From positions 1-35,669 of the forward strand of contig SEFZ01000041.1 in assembly GCA_004173185.1 (NCBI GenBank): a stretch of 35,669 nucleotides of DNA, in the 5' to 3' direction. Below, in pieces: positions 30,261-35,669 of the stretch; position 1 is the first letter of the stretch, and each line of letters begins with the position of its first letter. The position numbers and the translations under genes are program-made. A model generated the notes under the pieces. That model was not told the DNA's origin, ran no database searches, and saw nothing but the letters and a program-made list of their open reading frames with translations. Source of the stretch: Sphingomonadales bacterium (GTDB taxonomy: Bacteria; Pseudomonadota; Alphaproteobacteria; Sphingomonadales; Sphingomonadaceae).

Positions 30261-32195
30261 GTGGCCGCGTCAGACTGCATTTCGAACGAGGCCGGCAAGT
30301 TTGAATTGCTCGTCCAAAGTGTCACTGATTACGCAATCTATATGCTGGATCCTGAAGGGATCGTAACCAGCTGGAACCCGGGCGCGCGTCGCTTCAAAGG
30401 ATATGAGGCCGAGGAGATTATCGGTCAGCATTTTTCGCGGTTTTACACCCCCGAGGATCTCGAACGGCAAATCCCCAAAATTGCGCTTGCAACCGCCGAG
30501 CGTAACGGTCGATTCGAGGCAGAAGGTTGGCGAGTGCGCAAAGACGGCAGCCGGTTTTGGGCGAATGTCGTTATCGATCCCATAAGACGCCCGGATGGTA
30601 TTCTCGCTGGATTTGCGAAGGTCACGCGCGACCTGAGTGAACGACGAGCTGTGGAAGAAAAGCTGCGTACGAGCGAAGAGCGCTTCCGCTTATTGGTCCA
30701 AAGCGTCTCTGATTACGCTATCTACATGCTCGATATCGATGGTCGGGTGAGCAGTTGGAACGCAGGCGCCGAACGCTTCATGGGATATGACGCGGAGGAG
30801 ATCATCGGTGCCCATTTTTCCAAAGTTTATACGCAGGAAGATTGCGCTGCCGATGGGCCAGCGGCAGCGCTAGCGACGGCCAAGCTTGAGGGCCGCTTCG
30901 AGGCCGAAGGCTGGCGGGTGCGCAAGGATGGGAGCCAGTTCTGGTCGAGCGTCATTATCGATCGCATCCGTAACGACGACGGCGAACTAATTGGGTTCGC
31001 TAAGGTGACGCGCGATCTAACCGAGCGGCGGGAAATCGAAGAACAATTGCGCCAGTCGCAAAAGATGGAAGCGGTTGGTCAGCTCACTGGAGGCCTCGCC
31101 CACGATTTCAACAACCTCCTGACAGGGATAAGCGGCAGCCTTGAGATGATGCAGGTCCGAATGGCCCAGGGGCGCACCGAGGATTTGGACCGCTATTTTC
31201 TTGCGGCGCAGGGCGCTGTGAAGCGCGCGGCTTCGCTCACGCATCGACTGCTAGCTTTCTCCAGGCGCCAGACTCTCGATCCACGTCCCGCCAACGTCAA
31301 TCAACTCCTGGGGGGAATCGAGGAACTTGTACGTCGCACGGTTGGCCCGAACATCGAGGTCGAAGTGGTAGGCGCTAGCGGCGTTTGGCCCATCCTTGTG
31401 GACGCAAACCAGCTGGAGAACGCTGTTCTTAACCTTTGTATAAACGCCCGCGATGCGATGCCCGATGGTGGCACCCTAACGATCGAAACCGCTAACCGAT
31501 GGCTTGATGATCGTGCCGCCAAGCAACATGATCTCCCGGTGGGTCAATATGTGTCGCTATGCGTGACGGATACAGGCACCGGCATGACGCCCGATGTCAT
31601 CGAGAAGGCATTTGATCCCTTCTTCACCACTAAGCCGCTCGGCGAGGGAACCGGTCTAGGACTTTCGATGATATATGGCTTTGCTCGCCAATCAGGCGGG
31701 CATGTACGGATATATTCGGAGATCGGCCAAGGCACTACGATGTGCCTGTATCTGCCTCGACATGCCGAAGATGCTGCCATCGATGAGGTGGCGGAATTTC
31801 CGACTGAAATTTCCCCCGCTGGGGATGGCGAGGTTGTTCTTGTCATCGACGACGAGCCCACGATCCGCATGCTCATCGCCGAGATTCTCGGCGAATCCGG
31901 TTACTCAGTCATCGAGGCGCCAGATGGCCCATCGGGTCTCCGGTTGTTGGAGTCCAAAGCGCGGATCGACTTGCTAATTACCGATGTAGGGCTCCCCGGC
32001 GGAATGAATGGTCGACAGGTAGCCGACGCTGCGCGCGAAAACCGGCCGAACCTCAAAGTGCTATTTATTACCGGCTATGCCGAAAATGCAGTAATCGGCC
32101 GGGGTCGCCTCGACAATGGGATGTTCCTAATAACCAAACCGTTCCAAGTCGAAAAGCTCGCGAGGCGGGTGCGGGAGATTATCGAAGAGCCGTAA
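30261..32195 (+). CDS. PAS-PAS hybrid histidine kinase with receiver domain
   Basis: A 644-residue cytoplasmic sensor kinase with no membrane segment. Two PAS domains occupy about residues 14-130 and 142-260; each ends in a GFAKVTRDL PAC motif, and they match at roughly 70% of positions, a recent internal duplication. HisKA has His281 in GGLAHDFNNLL. The HATPase has NLCINARDAMP, DTGTGM, FDPFFTTK and GTGLGLSM. A C-terminal receiver (about 525-642) has acidic DDE and Asp575 in TDVGLPGGMNG. The GTG at 30261 follows AGGGGGG. A candidate EcfG promoter lies upstream, so stress control is likely. The ligand of the PAS domains is unknown. Confidence 0.92.
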   Translation: MAASDCISNEAGKFELLVQSVTDYAIYMLDPEGIVTSWNPGARRFKGYEAEEIIGQHFSRFYTPEDLERQIPKIALATAERNGRFEAEGWRVRKDGSRFWANVVIDPIRRPDGILAGFAKVTRDLSERRAVEEKLRTSEERFRLLVQSVSDYAIYMLDIDGRVSSWNAGAERFMGYDAEEIIGAHFSKVYTQEDCAADGPAAALATAKLEGRFEAEGWRVRKDGSQFWSSVIIDRIRNDDGELIGFAKVTRDLTERREIEEQLRQSQKMEAVGQLTGGLAHDFNNLLTGISGSLEMMQVRMAQGRTEDLDRYFLAAQGAVKRAASLTHRLLAFSRRQTLDPRPANVNQLLGGIEELVRRTVGPNIEVEVVGASGVWPILVDANQLENAVLNLCINARDAMPDGGTLTIETANRWLDDRAAKQHDLPVGQYVSLCVTDTGTGMTPDVIEKAFDPFFTTKPLGEGTGLGLSMIYGFARQSGGHVRIYSEIGQGTTMCLYLPRHAEDAAIDEVAEFPTEISPAGDGEVVLVIDDEPTIRMLIAEILGESGYSVIEAPDGPSGLRLLESKARIDLLITDVGLPGGMNGRQVADAARENRPNLKVLFITGYAENAVIGRGRLDNGMFLITKPFQVEKLARRVREIIEEP

Positions 32196-32421
32196 TAGCG
32201 GCACTTAGCGATATGTGTGCCGCTCGCCCCGTTTGATCCACCTCGTCATGTCGGCACAACGCTGCGCGTTTTGGATCGGGCCACTGTACCTCGCACGAAC
32301 CCTCAATCTAAACCTTCCCTATATGTGCTGAAGGAGGGTGGTAGCGCAATTCGTCAAATAAAGAACGAGCCCTTCATAGGCGGCAATGCAGCAAATCAAG
32401 TTGATTTGCGTTACGCTCTTC

Positions 32422-32859
32422 ATGGACAATCAAGAACTGCCCGACACTGAAGGGAGTGCCGGCGACGCCCTGAAGAGAGCGCACGCTAATCTTCTTACGG
32501 CGCTGATCGAAATGGAAGCTGTGGTTCGGTCACATTCCCCTGATCGTGCAATGCTCGCAGATATTCGCTGGAAGCTCAGCCGGGCTAGCGGGGTCCGGCT
32601 CAGACTGCTTGAAGAGAGGATTTATCCGGCACTCCTCGCGTCGATTTCTCCGATTGACGCCGAAAAGGTGGCCAAGCTGCGAGAGGCGAATGCACCTCTG
32701 CGCCTCGCTTCTACGCAGCACGTCGCAAATTGGACGTTGGATCGTGCTGTGGAAGCGTGGCCCGAGTATCGCCAAGCATCGTCGTTGATGACTGCATCTA
32801 TGCGGACCCGGCTGAATGCCGAGCGCGAGACTCTCTATCCATTGCTGGCGAAAATTTAG
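32422..32859 (+). CDS. Helical protein, hemerythrin-like by pattern
   Basis: A 145-residue, mostly helical protein. Spacing of AHANLLTALIEME, RLLEERIYPALL and RLNAERETLYPLL recalls the E-E-x-x-x-x-P helices of hemerythrin-like (HHE) proteins, but most metal-binding histidines are missing, so an iron site is doubtful. I do not assign a function. The start is uncertain: ATG 32422 is chosen as the first position where the sequence looks like the folded part, but no good ribosome binding site is seen; ATG 32386 in the same frame is the alternative. The 190-base stretch after the kinase gene holds no supported gene. Confidence 0.6.
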   Translation: MDNQELPDTEGSAGDALKRAHANLLTALIEMEAVVRSHSPDRAMLADIRWKLSRASGVRLRLLEERIYPALLASISPIDAEKVAKLREANAPLRLASTQHVANWTLDRAVEAWPEYRQASSLMTASMRTRLNAERETLYPLLAKI

Positions 32860-33046
32860 CGTTCACCAGCAGGCATGCTTTGTGGGATGCAGGCGAAACC
32901 CGCACAAAAAGTTCGATTACGCTCCTACTCCAGATTGAGCATCGCGACATTGAGGCTCACCTCGTCGCGATCCATCGCCGCTTCGTCGAGAACGTGGCAG
33001 CCTTTCCCTCAATTTCTGGTTTTACCGTAAAACTAGGGAGGCATCC

Positions 33047-33250
33047 TTGCTCACACAAAACGTCGGCGAGTTACTCGGTCTTCACGGAAGTGCCGCGAGG
33101 CAGGTCCTTGTGGACCAAATCGTTTCCGCAGTGAAAGGCGGCGATGACAATCTCGTAATCGAACTCGACCAGACGCTTCGCGCGGTAGAAGAAGAGTTGC
33201 GTCAACGGTCGCGTTACGCTCCGCGGCAGGAACGCGAGAACTCGATTTAG
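33047..33250 (+). CDS. Small helical protein of unknown function
   Basis: A 67-residue open frame beginning with TTG at 33047, with a strong AGGGAGG eight bases upstream. The sequence is helical and charged (LLGLHGSAARQVLVDQIVSA, then ELDQTLRAVEEELRQRSRY) and could form an amphipathic helix pair. No family is recognised. The 187 bases before it (32860-33046) show no supported gene. The good ribosome binding site is the main support; without it the frame could be chance. Confidence 0.45.
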   Translation: MLTQNVGELLGLHGSAARQVLVDQIVSAVKGGDDNLVIELDQTLRAVEEELRQRSRYAPRQERENSI

Positions 33251-33319
33251 ACTCGTTTCTCACAAGTCCTGGTAGGGGAGCGATTCTTGGTTGGCGGTTC
33301 ACTCGCTGACAGGTGTTAG

Positions 33320-35557
33320 CTATCGCCCTGGTACGGAAGAGGTAATGGTGCTTGGCCGGCTATCAAAGTACCGTTCGGTGCCGCCGCTCCACACACCCTC
33401 CGATACCATTTCAGCAAATACCGATGCGGGCATAGGATTTCCGAAAAGAAATCCCTGAACTTGGGCGCAGTTAATCTCCTTTAAGAATTCCAACTGCGCC
33501 ATCGTCTCAACGCCCTCGGCAATCAATTCCAGCCCAAAGCTTTCGCCGAGATACAGGATGGCCTTTACCACTGCCGCATCCTCGGGATCGGAATTAACGT
33601 CGCGAATGAAGGAGCGATCGATCTTGAGTCGCGTCACCGGAAATCGCTTTAGCAGGCTCAACGAAGCGTAGCCCGTACCATAGTCGTCGAAAGCAAGACC
33701 GACCCCTAACTTTCGTAAATCCCTCAGAAGACGTAGTGTGCTGGGGTCATTGCGCAGGAGGATGTTCTCGACAATCTCGAGTTCCAGAGCCTCGGGATCC
33801 AGCCCGCTGTCGGCAAGCGCCTCACGTACGGCCGACAACAGTTGTCCGGACCGGAACTGGGATTCAAATAGATTGACGCCGATGCGAAAGTTAGGCGCTA
33901 GTTTCCTCCATTCAGCGGCCTGGCGGCAAGCAGCGCGCAAAACCCATTCCCCGACGGCAGGGGCGATGGGTTTCGCGCTCAGCACGTCTATGAAGGAGGC
34001 CGGGCTCAACAGCCCCCGTTCCGGATGGTTCCAGCGCATGAGCGCTTCGGCCCCCATCAGCGCTCCGCTTCCTGTACAAATCTGGGGCTGGTAGAAGATT
34101 TCGAACTCGTCGCGCTCGAAAGCATGACGAAGCTCCAGCTCAAACGCTCTGCGTGCAATCGCGACGTCGCGGAATGTCGGCTTGAAGAACTGAGCACGGC
34201 TCTTGCCTGTCGCCTTGGCGCGGTAGAGCGCCAGATCGGCGGCACCGAACAAATCTTCAGGAACCGAGCCGTGTTGCGGAGCCAGCGCCACGCCAACGCT
34301 CACGCCGACTTCGATCTTTTGTCCCGCGAACTCGTAGGGCTGGCCGATCACAGTGACGATTGCCTCGGCCACGGAGCGCGCTGCGCGCTCGTCATTCCCC
34401 GACAACAATATCACGAACTCGTCACCGCCAAGACGGGCGATCATGGTGGCGGCTGGGCACGTAACGTTCAGACGATGCGCTACCTCCTTTAGGACGGCGT
34501 CGCCCGCCGAATGCCCCAGCGTATCGTTGACTTCCTTGAAGCCGTCGAGGTCGAGCAGGAGCACGGTCGCGGCCGCCTCGGCGGCAAGGGTCTCGCCCAG
34601 CTGTTCCTGCCATGCTCCGCGGTTGGAGAGATCGGTCAGCGCGTCCAGTGAGGCGAGACGGAACAGCCGCTCCTCATTCTGGCGCCGCTCACTGACATCG
34701 CGGACAATCGCACCGACGCTGGTCGTATTGCCTTCCTGCCATGTCGAAAGCGAATATTCGGCAGGAAATTCGCTCCCGTCCTTGCGCAGCCCGGAAAGCT
34801 CGATCGTTGTGTCGGACAACTCCATCCGCTCGCCGCGCCCAAGCCTGCCGAGTTCAGCTTCGTAGATGCGCCGCCAGCTATCCGGCACGATGATCCCGGC
34901 GGAATGGTGCAGAATCTCGCTTGGGGTGTAACCGAAGAGTCGCTCGGCGGACCTGTTCCAGAAAGTGATCTCACCTTCGGCATTGGAACAGATGATGGCG
35001 TCGGGAGAGGTCGCGGCGATATTCTCGAAGCGCGCCTGACTGACGGTTCGCATATGCTCGAGCCGCCGCATCTCCATCCGGTCCATGACCAGGGCCGCCA
35101 GATCGGAAAGGTTCTTCCGGTCTTCCGCCGAGAAGATGGGACGAGGCTCGCTGTCGATGAGGCAGACCGTGCCGATCCTCTCACCGCTTGGCGTGATGAG
35201 CGGCTTGCCGGCGTAGAAACGAATGAACGGAAAGCCCAGGACGAGTGGATTAGCCGCAAAACGGGGGTCGCGGGTCGCGTCGGGCACAAAAAGGATATCG
35301 TCGCGCTTGATCGCGTGAGAGCAGAAGGAAACCTCGCGGCTCGTTTCGCAGACGTCCAATCCAACGCGCGCCTTGAAGAACTGTCGGTCCCGTCCGACCA
35401 ACGAGATGAGGACCGTGGGCACGTCGAACAAGCGTGCTGCGAGCTCCACCAGACGATCGAAATCGTCTTCCGGGGGCGTGTCCATGAGCTGGTATTCTTC
35501 CAGCGCCCATAGACGAGTTTCCTCTTTGTCGGGAAGCACTGGTGAGAAGAAGTTCAT
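33320..35557 (-). CDS. GAF-PAS-GGDEF-EAL cyclic-di-GMP enzyme
   Basis: A 745-residue soluble protein. A GAF domain at about 25-165 (VPTVLISLVGRDRQFFKARV, SFCSHAI), a PAS domain at about 175-295 (SPDAIICSNAEGEITFWNRS), GGDEF at about 300-460 and EAL at about 475-725. The cyclase motif is intact (RLGGDEFVI). The phosphodiesterase residues are also all present: EAL in GAEALMRW, Asn in GVNLFE, Glu in LEIVEN, the Asp pair in FDDYGTG, Lys in LKIDRSF, Glu in AEGVET and Gln in VQGFLFG. Both activities are therefore possible; which dominates cannot be told. It faces the small helical protein gene tail to tail. Confidence 0.94.
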   Translation of the reverse strand: MNFFSPVLPDKEETRLWALEEYQLMDTPPEDDFDRLVELAARLFDVPTVLISLVGRDRQFFKARVGLDVCETSREVSFCSHAIKRDDILFVPDATRDPRFAANPLVLGFPFIRFYAGKPLITPSGERIGTVCLIDSEPRPIFSAEDRKNLSDLAALVMDRMEMRRLEHMRTVSQARFENIAATSPDAIICSNAEGEITFWNRSAERLFGYTPSEILHHSAGIIVPDSWRRIYEAELGRLGRGERMELSDTTIELSGLRKDGSEFPAEYSLSTWQEGNTTSVGAIVRDVSERRQNEERLFRLASLDALTDLSNRGAWQEQLGETLAAEAAATVLLLDLDGFKEVNDTLGHSAGDAVLKEVAHRLNVTCPAATMIARLGGDEFVILLSGNDERAARSVAEAIVTVIGQPYEFAGQKIEVGVSVGVALAPQHGSVPEDLFGAADLALYRAKATGKSRAQFFKPTFRDVAIARRAFELELRHAFERDEFEIFYQPQICTGSGALMGAEALMRWNHPERGLLSPASFIDVLSAKPIAPAVGEWVLRAACRQAAEWRKLAPNFRIGVNLFESQFRSGQLLSAVREALADSGLDPEALELEIVENILLRNDPSTLRLLRDLRKLGVGLAFDDYGTGYASLSLLKRFPVTRLKIDRSFIRDVNSDPEDAAVVKAILYLGESFGLELIAEGVETMAQLEFLKEINCAQVQGFLFGNPMPASVFAEMVSEGVWSGGTERYFDSRPSTITSSVPGR

Positions 35558-35669
35558 TTCCCGACAATAACTGAAGAATGTTGATAATTCCCAAAGGCTT
35601 CTGCGCGCGTATCGACAACGCGGCGATCGACTAACGTACCAAATGGATCACTTTATAGGTCTTCATGCC

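Noticed and set aside
32217..32450. 77-residue + strand open frame after the hybrid kinase
   Set aside because: No ribosome binding site, no recognisable pattern, and it overlaps the better-supported helical protein gene.
1..35669. CRISPR array
   Set aside because: No regular direct repeats of 24-40 bases with unique spacers were seen; the only short-period repeat is the 12-base iteron set.

Overview
The window is bacterial chromosome, most likely from a sphingomonad (Sphingomonas or a close relative in Alphaproteobacteria, Sphingomonadales). This rests on the high G+C content, the order rpsB-tsf-pyrH-frr-uppS-cdsA-dxr-rseP-bamA-ompH-fabZ, a sphingomonad-type intergenic palindrome in front of uppS, and the absence of lpxD and lpxA from the place where other alphaproteobacteria carry them. 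That absence fits an outer membrane built on glycosphingolipid instead of lipopolysaccharide.

Region 1 (1-12912) is core genome, all on the + strand. It runs from translation (rpsB, truncated at the window edge; tsf) through UMP kinase and ribosome recycling (pyrH, frr) to envelope building (uppS, cdsA, dxr, rseP, bamA, an OmpH/Skp chaperone, fabZ). From uppS to a small membrane protein after fabZ, genes overlap by 1-4 bases or are closely spaced, which indicates translational coupling. Then come rpmE, a PilZ protein and a secreted protein of unknown function.

Region 2 (12913-14521) is an integration site. A 400-base non-coding stretch holds two degenerate copies of a tRNA-Ser-like 3' end in the same orientation and a 12-base tandem repeat. 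A P4-type tyrosine integrase follows.

Region 3 (14678-20209) pairs a large - strand protein (winged-helix DNA-binding domain, Ser/Thr kinase, membrane helix, TPR repeats) with four divergent + strand genes: two lipoproteins, a cold-shock-like membrane protein and a secreted protein. I infer a dedicated envelope-sensing module; its function is not known to me.

Region 4 (20415-30039) is mobile: a DUF2971 protein, an AlpA-type regulator, a 740-base gene-free region packed with hairpins, an orphan ParB-like protein, a sigma region-4 protein, a fused nucleotidyltransferase-HEPN protein, a NUDIX hydrolase, a Ros/MucR regulator lacking its zinc cysteines, traD and traC, a putative oriT of the Ti/IncQ type, and the divergent relaxase-helicase traA. 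No mating-pair-formation or coupling-protein gene is visible, so this is either a mobilizable element or one end of a larger one.

Region 5 (30261-35557) carries signalling genes: a hybrid histidine kinase with two nearly duplicate PAS domains behind a candidate EcfG-type stress promoter, small helical proteins, and a GAF-PAS-GGDEF-EAL cyclic-di-GMP enzyme. All calls come from reading the sequence; no database search was run.
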